A stretch of DNA of 64,000 bases, from the NCBI RefSeq assembly GCF_039536205.1, contig NZ_BAAAYL010000001.1:2976001-3040000 (forward strand). Reading direction: 5' to 3'. Shown piece by piece: positions 1-8,288 of this stretch. The notes under the pieces were generated by a model. That model made no database searches and was not told where the DNA came from. It saw only the letters and a program-made list of their open reading frames with translations. Both the position numbers and the translations under genes were made by a program. This DNA comes from Streptomyces sannanensis (GTDB taxonomy: Bacteria; Actinomycetota; Actinomycetes; Streptomycetales; Streptomycetaceae). Positions within the stretch are counted from its first letter, which is position 1; every line of letters begins with the position of its first letter.

Positions 1-1
1 C

Positions 2-376
2 GCGGTCGCTTACAGCACGTGGAACGCGTTGGTGGTGTGGTGGATACTGCGGCGTCGTGGCATAACCGTTGTCGGTACGTACGAGGATTTCGAGTACGGG
101 TCGACGGACGCCAGCCCGGGCACCCGGGTGTACGCCTTCACCGACGTGACCGGGGCGGCGCATAAATTCCGTGGCGACGGCAGGATCGTGAGCCACGAGC
201 CAGACCGGATCGAGATCACGTACGACCCCGCCAGACCCGAGCGCGCGATCGGCCGGAAAGACCCATGGGTCAAAACTCTTCACTTGCTGGCCTGGCTGTT
301 CCTCGGAGTGCCCGTGACGATCGCCACGGCAGCCTACCTGCTGATCTACTTCTCTGCCGCGCTGTTCGGCGCCTGA
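2..376 (+). CDS. DUF3592-like membrane protein, 5'-truncated by window edge
   Basis: The reading frame is open from the first bases of the window, so the true start lies upstream; a TTG at 29 is the first start-like codon but probably not the real one. The visible part has a small hydrophobic start, a beta-rich middle (YAFTDVTGAAHKFRGDG, then ITYDPARPERA) and a C-terminal membrane segment (about 20 hydrophobic residues before FSAALFGA). The V/F-x-D-x-x-G and Y-D-P-x-x-P pattern is that of the DUF3592 family of small bacterial membrane proteins of unknown role. No partner gene is visible downstream. Family call moderately confident; function unknown. Confidence 0.6.
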   Translation, partial: AVAYSTWNALVVWWILRRRGITVVGTYEDFEYGSTDASPGTRVYAFTDVTGAAHKFRGDGRIVSHEPDRIEITYDPARPERAIGRKDPWVKTLHLLAWLFLGVPVTIATAAYLLIYFSAALFGA

Positions 377-994
377 TCCGGGATCGCAGCGACCGTCACC
401 GTCTCCACACTCCCCCTATGGTCGACTGCTGGCGCAGTGAGTCTGTGTGGCCGCGCGATCGCGGAGCAAGGTCGCATGCGGCTGTGACGGCAGTGCTGAC
501 GGCAACGCGGCCGAACGTCCACGGATGAGGGCAGCGCCAGGCGGAATCAGGATCGGGGTCCAGGCCTGGGAGAGCACCGGTTGCCCGCATCTTCTAAGCG
601 CCGGATCGCATCCCCGGGTGAGTGTCCAACTGCGTGACAACGCCGACGTACAGCGGCGGACAAGCGCGGACGTCTGTGCACCAGCGTCGCAGGTGAGAGG
701 AACAGCCGGCCAAGGTCGAGCGCCCAGCCAAATTCGTTCGGGACGAAGAGGTCGTGTGCCACAGCCGTGCCGGATCGAGCGGTCAGCCACGGTCAATCGA
801 GGTGCGTAGCCGCGTGGATGACCGTTGGCGGCCTCAGCGCCCCGTGCGGGTGTTGACCAGTGAGGATGTGTCCGCGGGCGGCGCCAGGCCTACAAAGCAG
901 CGGTCGTCAGCCACGAGGGTCGCGGCTCAACCCTGCCAATGAGGCCAAATCGCGACCTATCACGACCCATTCAGGTCCGCTCACACTCGAACAC
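377..994. other. Non-coding or decayed spacer
   Basis: About 620 bases between the DUF3592-like gene and the DUF6083-like gene. Several frames stay open because of high GC, but none has a ribosome binding site, consistent Streptomyces codon bias or a recognisable domain. I see no terminator or RNA gene. Given the integrase debris further right it may be eroded accessory DNA. Confidence 0.4.
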
Positions 995-1465
995 ATGGGG
1001 GCGACAGGGGACATTCGCTGGACAGCGTGCCAAGTCTGTTACACGGAAGACCCGACCGTGCGCACACGTGGTCGGATCAACCTCTTGGCCGTACTCTGCG
1101 ATCCCTGTTGGAACAGGGTGGCCAACGACCTTGCCGAGGACGAGGGCGCCACGGCCCCTCCGCTGCCCGAGCCTGGCCCTGACGACGTGTCATTGATCGA
1201 GCCGCCCACGTGTGACGACTGCGGAGCCCCGGTTCGCCTCTACCCGACCAACTACGACCGATGGGTGAGTCTGGCCACGGCAGAGCTCCCTGCCAAGAAC
1301 GTGCCGGCCCGCTATCGCTGGCGGCTCATGAAGCGGTACGCCCGGCATTCGAGCATGGTCGTCGATCTCGTGGCCGTCCGACTGCGGGGCATCGATCCGT
1401 TGCTCAGCGAGCTGGTGGTTCCTGCTCACCGCATGCTGTGCGTCCAGGACGAGGACGAGCCGTAG
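995..1465 (+). CDS. DUF6083-like protein with two zinc-ribbon-type cysteine pairs
   Basis: About 156 residues from ATG 995. An N-terminal CxxC (CQVC) is followed by a second pair (CDPC), then a C-x2-C-G-A-P unit (CDDCGAPVRLYP) and a region reading L-x3-ELPAKNVPARYRW and ending VPAHRMLC. The spacing CxxCG, then a basic/aromatic stretch, EL, VP, RW and a final LC resembles the Streptomyces DUF6083 family, small probable zinc-binding proteins of unknown role that are common in accessory regions. The frame is open further upstream, but 995 is the first ATG with the conserved block after it; no strong ribosome binding site is seen. It lies next to kinase and integrase debris, suggesting mobile DNA. 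Confidence 0.6.
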   Translation: MGATGDIRWTACQVCYTEDPTVRTRGRINLLAVLCDPCWNRVANDLAEDEGATAPPLPEPGPDDVSLIEPPTCDDCGAPVRLYPTNYDRWVSLATAELPAKNVPARYRWRLMKRYARHSSMVVDLVAVRLRGIDPLLSELVVPAHRMLCVQDEDEP

Positions 1466-1612
1466 GCCGGCGTGCCGTGCCCCCGGCGTGCCCGTTCCGA
1501 AGGGTCGGCACGGGGAATCACGGGGAACGGCGGCCGCCCATCGATTCCTGCCCAGGTCAGCGTCTTGCCAGGTCGGCCGGAATCCGCATACGCGATCTTC
1601 CAAACTGGGGCT

Positions 1613-1760
1613 TCACTCCTTGTACAGCTCGATGAAGCGGCGGGTGACGTTGGCCGGGTGGAGCAGTTCCCCGTTCTCCCGCGTGAAGAGGCGGCCGGTC
1701 TCCAGCCAGGCGGTCCCCCACTTCTCACGCTTCCAGGTTTCAACTCCCGCCCTAGGCAAT
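1613..1760 (-). pseudogene. Tyrosine integrase fragment (central catalytic region)
   Basis: A minus-strand frame ending in TGA at 1613-1615 reads KWGTAWLETGRLFTREN, then GELLHPANVTRRFIELYKE. This is the segment just before the HxxR box in pSAM2/SLP1-type actinomycete integrases (KWG-x-AW-x-TG-x-VFT-x-x-G-x-PL-x-P). Neither the N-terminal SAM-like domain nor the C-terminal HxxRH and Tyr boxes follow in this frame, and the frame has no start. It is an isolated decayed fragment on the same strand as two further integrase fragments at 3.4 kb and 4.6 kb. Confidence 0.65.
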
Positions 1761-1821
1761 TGCGGTGGCATCCTCGTGCATACGCCGTCAAGTCAGGCCG
1801 TGTACTCGCCAGGGGGAGCAC

Positions 1822-3333
1822 GTGGAACACCTTGAGCCGGAAGACGCTCGGATCATCGGGGCCTACACCATTCTCAGACGCCTGGGAGCTGGCGGCATGG
1901 GGCGCGTTTACCTGGCCCGCACAGCCGACGGCCGCCCTGTCGCTGTGAAGACGATGAACGAGGCTGGGGCCCGGAACAAGGAGCTTCGCACGCGGTTCGT
2001 CCGTGAGGTGAAGGCCGCAAACATGGCTGCGCGCGTGGGAGGCCCCACGGTGGAGGAAGCGGACCCCGCGGCGCGGATCCCCTGGATGGCGACGGAATTC
2101 GTTCTCGGCCCCTCACTGCGGCAGGCCGTCGAGACGTACGGGCCACTGCCCGAAGCGAGCTGCCGGGTACTCGGGCTCGGACTGGCCAGAATGCTCAGAG
2201 ACCTGCACGAGAAGACGACCATCATCCACCGTGATCTGAAACCGGACAACGTCATGCTCTCGGCCACCGGGCCCCGGTTGCTCGACTTCGGGATCGCGTT
2301 CACAGCCGACGACACCATGCTCACGGTCACCGGCCAGACACCGGGCACCCCGGGGTTCATGGCGCCGGAGCAACTGTCGGGCGGCAGAGCCCAGAAGGCA
2401 TCGGACATCTTCAACCTCGGCGCGGTGCTCGCGTACGCAGCGACCGGACGGCGTCCCTTCGGAGGCAGCAGGGACCGATGGAACGCGCCCCTCAACGAGT
2501 ACCCCGACCTGGACGGGATCCCCGGGAAGCTCAGAACGCTCATCGTCTTCTGCATGGCCAAGGACCCAAGCCTGCGACAGCCGCTCTCTTATCTCATCGA
2601 CGAGCTCGAGAGACCGGCAGGCACGCCGGAGCCGTGGCTTCCTGCCCCGATCCGCCGCGATATCGAACGGCAGAGCGTCGAAGTGGAGCGGGCACTCCAA
2701 GAAGACAGCCGCCAGGCAGAGGCGCCGCACCCGGCGACGGTCCTCGACCCGAAGTCGGACCACCGGCACGAAGCGTCGACACAGACCGCGGAAGCGCGAC
2801 CAGCTGTCACCGCTCCGCCCGAGCCCGTCACAGCGCGGACATCGGCACGCGAAGGCGCACTACCCCCGGCATCCGGCCGCGCGCGTGTCGCCCGACGCAA
2901 CGCCCGCCTGGCTATCGCTCTGGCTGGCCTGGCCGTCGTCTACCCGGCGATCGTCTTCGGAACGAGCCTGCACTTCCTCCCCACCGTCGGCCCGGCGGCC
3001 GAGAAGTGGTTCAGTTCTGCCGGGTGGCTCGACCCACGGGATTGGCTGGACACGGGCACGATCGGCCTCGTCAGCGACCTGTCCGGCGCAACGTCCGCGG
3101 AACAGGTCTACGTAGCCGGCTTCACCGCCTTCCTCGCCCTCCTGGCAACGGCCGTGCTTCTCCTGGCACGCCGCTTCCTCCGTTCCAGCGGCGCCCGCCC
3201 CTGGAGGCCGTTCGACCTGACCGTCCCGCTGGCGACGGCATACGCGGCGTACCTCATCGGTGGCTTCGCCGGCAGGGACATCAAATTCGCCGGACCGGCA
3301 CTTGAACTCCTCTACACACTCGGACTCGGCTAA
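1822..3333 (+). CDS. Membrane-anchored Ser/Thr protein kinase (Hanks type)
   Basis: A 503-residue protein from GTG 1822, chosen because an AGGGGGAG ribosome binding site lies just upstream (1811-1818). The kinase domain is complete: glycine loop LGAGGMGRVYLA (residues 21-32), catalytic lysine K43, HRDLKPDNV (136-144), DFG (155-157) and a GTPGFMAPEQ activation/APE segment. A charged, proline-rich linker follows (about 285-365), then hydrophobic segments near 375-395 and 435-455 and a last one near the C-terminus. There is no PASTA or beta-propeller sensor, so the small multi-span C-terminus may sense or only anchor. Neighbours are DUF6083-like and integrase debris, pointing to accessory origin. 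Substrate unknown. Confidence 0.88.
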   Translation: MEHLEPEDARIIGAYTILRRLGAGGMGRVYLARTADGRPVAVKTMNEAGARNKELRTRFVREVKAANMAARVGGPTVEEADPAARIPWMATEFVLGPSLRQAVETYGPLPEASCRVLGLGLARMLRDLHEKTTIIHRDLKPDNVMLSATGPRLLDFGIAFTADDTMLTVTGQTPGTPGFMAPEQLSGGRAQKASDIFNLGAVLAYAATGRRPFGGSRDRWNAPLNEYPDLDGIPGKLRTLIVFCMAKDPSLRQPLSYLIDELERPAGTPEPWLPAPIRRDIERQSVEVERALQEDSRQAEAPHPATVLDPKSDHRHEASTQTAEARPAVTAPPEPVTARTSAREGALPPASGRARVARRNARLAIALAGLAVVYPAIVFGTSLHFLPTVGPAAEKWFSSAGWLDPRDWLDTGTIGLVSDLSGATSAEQVYVAGFTAFLALLATAVLLLARRFLRSSGARPWRPFDLTVPLATAYAAYLIGGFAGRDIKFAGPALELLYTLGLG

Positions 3334-3366
3334 CCAGCGCCACCATCGCCCTTCGCCTTCAGCTTC

Positions 3367-3663
3367 TCAGCGGGCCCCAGCGTGGCGCCTCTTCCTGAGC
3401 AGCCGGTCCATGTGGCTCATGGCCTCGCGCTGCGTGCCCTGCACGACGTGCGTGTACACGTCCATCGTGATGCTGATCTGGCTGTGCCCGAGGCTCTCCA
3501 TCACGACCCGAGGCGCCACCCCGGCCGAAGTGAACAGGTTCGCGCAGCCGTGCCAGGCGTCGTGGAACCGGATGACACGAAGGCCGGCGGAGGCAGCGAC
3601 GCGGGTGAAGGAGCGGTAGACGTTCCGGGGCGTGATGGAAAGCCTCGGGCACGCCGGCTGACA
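3367..3663 (-). pseudogene. Tyrosine integrase C-terminal fragment with altered HxxR box
   Basis: An open minus-strand frame of 99 codons with no start reads SITPRNVYRSFTRVAASAG, VIRFHDAWHGCANLF, then VMESLGHSQISITMDVYTHV and stops at 3367-3369. This is the C-terminal catalytic part of a phage-type integrase, with the LGH box and the nucleophile Tyr (DVYTH) intact. The HxxRH box, however, reads HDAWH: the second catalytic arginine is tryptophan. Together with the missing N-terminal two-thirds this makes it a dead remnant. A tRNA 3'-end fragment lies 100 bases away, as expected of an attachment site next to an integrase. Confidence 0.8.
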
Positions 3664-3770
3664 TCAACGACCGCAGACAGCCGCGTTGCATGGCGTACGG
3701 CAATGAACAAGACCATGCCCCGCACCGGCCTTGTCTGCTGCGGCCCAACAGACCTGTGATCGAACCCCTT

Positions 3771-3809
3771 AAAGCGGGTGTCGCAGGTTCGAATCCTGCC
3801 AAGGGGGGC
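3771..3809 (+). other. tRNA 3'-end fragment (T-arm plus acceptor), probable old att site
   Basis: The sequence holds a perfect T-arm, GCAGG TTCGAAT CCTGC, followed by an acceptor-like CAAGGGG. The bases before it do not form a proper anticodon arm (a four-pair stem with an eight-base loop at best), and no matching 5' acceptor half or D-arm lies upstream. It is therefore a partial tRNA copy, the type of sequence left at one end of an element integrated into a tRNA 3' end. The decayed integrase fragment beside it supports this. The isotype cannot be assigned. Confidence 0.6.
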
Positions 3810-3866
3810 GTTCAGGATCGACCCTCCGTACCGCGTTCACCACCGGGCGGCCCGCGTGGAGGCCAT

Positions 3867-4325
3867 TCAGACGGGCCGGGCCAGGCGGGCCGTCAGAGCA
3901 CGGGCCCGGGCCTGCTGGACCGCTCCCGCCTGAGAGGCGGCGAAGCGCAGCAGGCCCGGGGGCGTCCGCAGGTGCAGGGTGTCGGTGACGACGCTGCCGG
4001 CCTCGTGGCGATCGATGGCGAAGCGGTAGCTCATGCGGACCCGGCCGGGGCTGCGGACCTCGCCGGAGATCTCGGCGGAGTGCGGGAGGCCGTCCGGGAC
4101 GGCGATGAGCGTGACATCGATGATGTTGTCGTGCCGCAGGACGCCCAGGAACCGGAAGCGCTCCACGGCCGTGTAGTTCACGGTCCCGCCGCTGCGGCGC
4201 ACGTCGCGGACGGCGACGAGGAGCGGCGACAGGCCGACGTAGTGCAACGGTTCGGCCAGGTGCGCGAAGACCTCCTCCGGCGGCGCGGCGATCCGAAACG
4301 TGTGCTTCAGCTCGGTGGACGGCAC
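3867..4325 (-). CDS. SRPBCC-fold (polyketide cyclase/START-like) protein
   Basis: A 152-residue protein from GTG 4325, preceded by a GAGGAGG-type ribosome binding site. The start HTFRIAAPPEEVFAHLAEPLHYVGLSP is the classic opening of the SRPBCC helix-grip fold: a strand, then P-x-E-x-VF-x-x-L followed by the ligand-pocket region. The rest alternates short strands (VNYTAVERFRFLG, MSYRFAIDRHEAGSVV) and ends in a long C-terminal helix. These proteins bind hydrophobic ligands or act as cyclases/aromatases; nothing here identifies the ligand. It sits alone, between integrase remnants. Confidence 0.7.
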   Translation of the reverse strand: MPSTELKHTFRIAAPPEEVFAHLAEPLHYVGLSPLLVAVRDVRRSGGTVNYTAVERFRFLGVLRHDNIIDVTLIAVPDGLPHSAEISGEVRSPGRVRMSYRFAIDRHEAGSVVTDTLHLRTPPGLLRFAASQAGAVQQARARALTARLARPV

Positions 4326-4589
4326 CTCGGGCCCCTCCTCGATACGGCGCGGTGGCACGGTGATCCTCCCACCGCCGGGGCAGAAGTTCCCCACCCCGGC
4401 GGAGGGCGGCCTTGCGGGTCAGTACAGCTGATGAGAGCCCGGCCCCGGAGCCGACGACAGACATGCCGGACGCGTCCCGGATCGTGCGGGGAACCACGGG
4501 GAACAGCGGGCAACGGGCCGGCGGCCAACCAGCCGGGGACACCGTTCCGCCCCAGGTCGGCAAGGCAGCGAAGACCGAAGCACACGAGC

Positions 4590-4724
4590 TTCCCGAGCCG
4601 GCCCGCTCAGGGGCCCGACGAAGACATGTGCCTCACGACCAGGCTCGGCGAACTGCTCCAGGTGGCGCGTGATCTCGTCGAGCAGCTCGACCGGGAAGGA
4701 GACCGTGCGCGCTGTTGCGCTTGA
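4590..4724 (-). pseudogene. Third tyrosine integrase fragment
   Basis: On the minus strand one frame reads ARTVSFPVELLDEITRHLEQ followed by EAHVFVGPLSGPAREARVLR. This matches the integrase segment R-R-T-V-x-L-P-x-x-V-x-x-x-L-x-x-H, then VF-x-G-P-x-G-G-x-L-R-R, that precedes the region seen in the 1.6-kb fragment. No start codon, no upstream arm-binding domain and no downstream catalytic boxes are in frame. It is decayed and not expressed as a full enzyme. Whether it and the fragments at 1.6 and 3.4 kb come from one gene or several cannot be told by eye. Confidence 0.55.
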
Positions 4725-4763
4725 AAGGGGCCGGCCTGTACGGCTGAGTGTCTGCGGGACGTG

Positions 4764-5861
4764 TCAACCGGCCTGCGACGGACTCTGCTTCATGCTGTCG
4801 ACGACGGCCCGGTTCATGATGGCGCTGGTGTAGATCACCGTGCCGGGCTTGATCGGGGCGTCCTCACCGCTGTTCTTCCGCACCTGGACGGTGCGCTGGC
4901 CGAGGAAGACATGGGTCTTCCTGTCGAAGATCCATTCCTCGCGCCGACCGCTGGTCTCGTCGAGCCGAGCCACCGCCACTCCGTGCCGGCCCACCGCGTC
5001 CACCGCGTCCTGTACCACGACGACGCCGGGGATCTTCGCGGCGGCCTTGAACAGTGCCGAGTAGAGCCCGGCCGGGGGGTAGCTCTCGCCGAGCAGGTCC
5101 CCGATGGTGGTGAACGCCTCCTGGTCGGGGGAATTGCCGTGCCCCTTGGTCTCCTTGTAGATCTTGGCCAGCAGTTCGTCGGGGTCGGTGGTGAGCTTGG
5201 CCAGGTAGTCGTACGACGGACTGTTCAGGTGCGCCTTCGGTGCGTTGCCCTGCTCGTCGGGGAGGCTCAGGGTCTCGCCCTCGGGGCTTTCGTTGACCGT
5301 GGGGTCGATCAGCCAGCCCTTGGTGCCGTCCGGGGACGTCCATACCTGGCGGCGGTGCAGCTCGTTGACGGCCACGGTGGTCTTGCCGTTGACGGTCTTC
5401 AGGGAGGTGTCGGCCGTCTTGGAGTCGATGTAGATGTACTGGCCGGGCTTGACGGCCGGGTGGGACCCGTCGGCCGCCGCCAGCGAGATCTGGTCGAGCA
5501 ACTGGGGCACGCCCTTGGTGGTCGCGGCGCCGATCTGGGTGGTCAGGGCCGGTCCGGTGGCGACGCCGCCGTCCTTGGCTCCGCCACCGCCGGACATCGC
5601 AAGCCCGGCAACGACCACCCCCGCCACAGCGGCCGCGATTGCGGGCAGCGCGATCGCCGCACGCGGGAGCCGGAAACGCCGTGCCTTCGGGGGGGCTGCC
5701 GTCGCCGTGCGCTCTTCCTGCTGCTTGTTGTGAATCCGGTCCATCAGACGCTCCCTGTGGAACTGGTGGCGGCCCGTCGGCAGGTCACGCGCTGTCCGGA
5801 ACAGGAGCTGTGCGCTCTCGTCCCCCTCGGCCGGATTCTGCCGGGACGTGTTCGCGTTCAT
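4764..5861 (-). CDS. CU044_5270-type membrane protein, partner of upstream ECF sigma factor
   Basis: A 365-residue protein from ATG 5861, with GGAAGG as ribosome binding site. A short charged cytoplasmic N-terminus (about 75 residues, with LLFRTARDLPTGRHQFHRERL) precedes one membrane span (ALPAIAAAVAGVVVAGLAM), a glycine-rich linker and a large extracellular domain carrying PGQYIYIDSK, a WTSPDG motif and a C-terminal DRKTHVFLGQRTV block. This is the architecture of CU044_5270-family proteins, which in actinomycetes lie next to ECF sigma genes. Its ATG overlaps the sigma stop codon (ATGA), so the two are translationally coupled. I infer an anti-sigma or sensor role. It lacks a visible HxxxCxxC zinc motif. 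Confidence 0.8.
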   Translation of the reverse strand: MNANTSRQNPAEGDESAQLLFRTARDLPTGRHQFHRERLMDRIHNKQQEERTATAAPPKARRFRLPRAAIALPAIAAAVAGVVVAGLAMSGGGGAKDGGVATGPALTTQIGAATTKGVPQLLDQISLAAADGSHPAVKPGQYIYIDSKTADTSLKTVNGKTTVAVNELHRRQVWTSPDGTKGWLIDPTVNESPEGETLSLPDEQGNAPKAHLNSPSYDYLAKLTTDPDELLAKIYKETKGHGNSPDQEAFTTIGDLLGESYPPAGLYSALFKAAAKIPGVVVVQDAVDAVGRHGVAVARLDETSGRREEWIFDRKTHVFLGQRTVQVRKNSGEDAPIKPGTVIYTSAIMNRAVVDSMKQSPSQAG

Positions 5862-6535
5862 CGGTTTCCTTCCTGTGCGGGCCGGATCGCGTTTGCGTGA
5901 TCGCCTCTTGTCTGTCGGCCGACGAGGCCGCCTTCCCGTTTCTTGCGCACTTTCTTGCGCGCCGTTTCGGTTGCCGGGCGGACGGCTTCGGCAAAGGGGC
6001 GCGCCGATTCGGCTCCGGCCAGCACTCGCAGCTTCTTGCGGGCCCGGGAGAGCCGGGAAGCGACCGTTCCGACCGGGATCCCGAGCGCTTCCGCCGCTGC
6101 CTCGTAGTCCAGACCCTCCCCCAGGCAGAGCGTGATGACCTCGCGCTCCGGTCTGCGCAGCGCGGCGAGTGCGGTGAGAGCCGCCGCGAGTCGCCGCCGG
6201 TCGTCGACCCGGTCGGCCACATCGTCGGCGTGGTCGGCCACCGACAGCTCGGCCGCCGCGGCGGCGTTGGCCGCCGCCCGGTACCGCCGGTTGCTCCGGT
6301 ACTGGTTGCGCGCCGTATTGGTGGCGATGCCCAAGAGCCAGGGCCGCAGGGAGCCGCCCTCGGGGTCGACCTTGTCGCGCAGCCGCCACGCCTCCATGAA
6401 GGTCGCGGCCATCACGTCCTCGGCCGCCGACCAGTCGACGGTCAACCGGAAGGCGTGGTTGTAGACCGCGCGAGAGTAGCTGTCGAAGAGCTCAGCGAAC
6501 GCGGTCGATTCCCCGGCCCGTACCCGGGTACGCAT
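5858..6535 (-). CDS. ECF-family RNA polymerase sigma factor
   Basis: A 225-residue protein from ATG 6535, with GAGGTGAG eight bases upstream; a GTG at 6547 is a weaker alternative. Region 2 reads AFAELFDSYSRAVYNHAFRL with the AEDVMAATFMEAWR recognition helix; region 4 reads REVITLCLGEGLDYEAAAEA followed by LGIPVGTVASRLSRARKKL. After region 4 there is a basic tail of about 50 residues (KKVRKKREGG), longer than a minimal ECF factor. It is the first gene of a two-gene operon with the CU044_5270-type protein. No autoregulatory promoter could be assigned by eye. Confidence 0.92.
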   Translation of the reverse strand: MRTRVRAGESTAFAELFDSYSRAVYNHAFRLTVDWSAAEDVMAATFMEAWRLRDKVDPEGGSLRPWLLGIATNTARNQYRSNRRYRAAANAAAAAELSVADHADDVADRVDDRRRLAAALTALAALRRPEREVITLCLGEGLDYEAAAEALGIPVGTVASRLSRARKKLRVLAGAESARPFAEAVRPATETARKKVRKKREGGLVGRQTRGDHANAIRPAQEGNR

Positions 6536-6851
6536 ATGAGTGCTCACCTCAATGAGCTGTCCGGCACCCCGCACCGACTTCCTGTGACCTGCGCCACGCT
6601 ATGGCCTTGATGTGCCTTCCAAGCTCGACGGGGCCCACGGCGAACTGCACATTCCCCGGGGCGCGCACAACAGGCTCGGCATCCACGGCCAGGGGTCAAG
6701 TACCAAAAACTCGCGCGGCGTTGACGCACAGGCCCGACTCCGGAACCCTCCAGTCAGTGTGACTCGGTCCGGTTGCCCCACGGATCACAGACGGCTCGCG
6801 TCACAGCAGCACCTCACGCTCAGGACCCCTCTGACGATCTCTGGACCACGC

Positions 6852-7397
6852 ATGAGCATGCACCAGTCCCCGCCCCCGCATCAGTCCTACGGATACTGGC
6901 AGCCGACGTACCCTCCGCCGGCCGTGCCTCCTGTGGTGGGCCCGCCTCCCGAGGCCCTCGGCAACCAGGGGGCGCGGCTCGCCGCCCGTTTTCTGGACGC
7001 GGTCTTCATAGTGCTCGCCCTGCTGCTCGTTGCCGGTCTGGTCATCCTGATCCAGAACCTGACGGTGGACAACGAGCTCATCGGAATGGTTACCGGGGTG
7101 GTCGGGTATGCCGGGATCGGGCTGGTCCTTCTCTGCTACGAACCCGTGATGCTCTGGAGGTCCGGTGCCACCTTCGGCAAGCGGATCTGCGGGTTGCGCG
7201 TCGCCCGGCTCGACGACGGGCAGGACCTCTCCTTCGGAGGCGCGTGGTTGCGCTGGTTCACCAGCTTCCTGATGGGGTTCGTGCCGTTCCTGGGGCTGGT
7301 CAACGTGCTGTGGTGTCTGTGGGACAAGCCGTTCCAGCAGTGCCTGCACGACAAGGCGGCCAACAGCGTCGTTGTCGTTGCAAGAAGCGCGCCCTAG
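6852..7397 (+). CDS. RDD-family membrane protein
   Basis: A 181-residue protein. A proline/tyrosine-rich N-terminus (about 35 residues) is followed by GARLAARFLDAVFIVLALLL, the defining R-x-x-A-x-x-x-D start of RDD domains, then two further hydrophobic segments, ATFGKRICGLRVAR (the conserved GK-x-x-x-G-L-x-V loop) and a final hydrophobic pair ending DKPFQQCLHDKAANSVVV. RDD proteins are small membrane proteins of mostly unknown function, some linked to transport or ion antiport. ATG 6852 begins the proline-rich leader. The TAG stop overlaps the first bases of a palindromic repeat element. Confidence 0.85.
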   Translation: MSMHQSPPPHQSYGYWQPTYPPPAVPPVVGPPPEALGNQGARLAARFLDAVFIVLALLLVAGLVILIQNLTVDNELIGMVTGVVGYAGIGLVLLCYEPVMLWRSGATFGKRICGLRVARLDDGQDLSFGGAWLRWFTSFLMGFVPFLGLVNVLWCLWDKPFQQCLHDKAANSVVVVARSAP

Positions 7398-7556
7398 TGG
7401 CCGGAAAGGTTTGCCGGGAAGCTCGCGGCGTCCGGTGCGGTGCATCGCAAGGCGGAGGATCGCAGCTCGTACTTGGCCGTACTCGCGCGATTCGACAACG
7501 CAGCGAAGTGCCGTGCCGGGGGGCGCGAGCCGGTGAACCTTTCCGGCCACAGCACT
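7396..7556. repeat. Palindromic intergenic repeat, family A copy 1
   Basis: A 161-base element whose arms are GGCCGGAAAGGTTTGCCG on the left and, reading inward on the opposite strand, AGTGCTGTGGCCGGAAAGG on the right. The left arm lacks five of the terminal bases. The interior has GGTGCATCGCAAGGCGGAGG and GACAACGCAGCGAAG blocks that recur, diverged, in the copy at 31.6 kb. No open frame with coding character lies inside. It begins inside the TAG stop codon of the RDD gene. Confidence 0.75.
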
Positions 7557-7636
7557 AAACGCACGGAGCCTACGACAGGCCGCATCTCCCACTCCGGGGC
7601 CGGCTCGTACGCTGCCTCCCCTTGAACGCAGCGCAC

Positions 7637-8131
7637 TCACCCTGGATGCTTCATGTCCTTTTCCATCCTGGTCCGGCTCTTTGCCATGAGCTCATGCGCT
7701 TGCCGCTCGATCTCTTCCGGGTCCAGACCCATGGCACGCCCCATGTTCGTCGACCAAACCGCCGAACGCACGCTGGCCTCGAAGTTCAGATCGGCGCGGA
7801 TCGCGTCGCGCGCGGCCTGACGGTTCTGGCTCACCATGACGAACGTCGACAGGAAGATCGCCTCCAGACTGACGATCATGGTGAGCAGCCCGAAGGGGTA
7901 GGGATCAAAGACCACGGACTGCCCGAACATGCCTTCGTTCACCGCGATCCAGCCGGCGAACCAGAGCATGTGCACGTACACGAAAGCCATTGATCCGGCG
8001 AAAGCGGTGATCGCGTCCGCGATGTGGTCCTGCACGCCGCGTCCGCGGGCGAAGACATCCTGCTCATGGGACAGATGGATGATCGGGCGCGGCCGGGAAC
8101 CGCCCACCGGGCCGTCGGGGTGGGACGTCAT
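7637..8131 (-). CDS. DUF1003 membrane protein
   Basis: A 164-residue protein from ATG 8131. The core reads ADAITAFAGSMAFVYVHMLW, then FDPYPFGLLTMIVSLEAIFL and ILSTFVMVSQNRQAARD-type sequence: two membrane spans joined by the FDPYPF/LNL-type loop, followed by the conserved S-x-N-R-x-x-x-x-D motif that defines DUF1003. A charged amphipathic C-terminus follows. The family's function is unknown. The frame stays open far upstream into the promoter of the divergent MerR gene, but no ribosome binding site supports a longer start. Confidence 0.85.
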   Translation of the reverse strand: MTSHPDGPVGGSRPRPIIHLSHEQDVFARGRGVQDHIADAITAFAGSMAFVYVHMLWFAGWIAVNEGMFGQSVVFDPYPFGLLTMIVSLEAIFLSTFVMVSQNRQAARDAIRADLNFEASVRSAVWSTNMGRAMGLDPEEIERQAHELMAKSRTRMEKDMKHPG

Positions 8132-8239
8132 GGCGCCATCCTGCACGCGTCGCGGACGACACCGGGCGTGGAACGCCGCCACCGATGAAGTGTGGACCAC
8201 ATGGCGCACCGGGCTCGACACATGCGCGGCTGTGGTTGA

Positions 8240-8258
8240 CCTTGCCCTTGGGTCAAGG
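8240..8258. promoter_or_regulatory. MerR-type operator palindrome
   Basis: An imperfect palindrome, CCTTGCCCTTGGGTCAAGG, lies 31 bases upstream of the MerR-family gene start and about 110 bases upstream of the divergent DUF1003 gene. A GTTGACC just before it could include a -35 element. MerR regulators bind such palindromes within over-long promoter spacers and commonly autoregulate, so this is the likely operator. Inferred from position and symmetry only. Confidence 0.55.
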
Positions 8259-8288
8259 CCGAGAGTCCCGGCCAGGAGGATGGGGTCC

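Noticed and set aside
3771..3809. A functional tRNA gene
   Set aside because: Only the T-arm and part of an acceptor are present; no 5' acceptor strand, D-arm or proper anticodon arm upstream.
4764..6389. A single 541-codon minus-strand frame spanning both the sigma factor and the CU044_5270-type gene
   Set aside because: The upstream part is the wrong frame of the sigma gene; the real protein starts at ATG 5861, overlapping the sigma stop.
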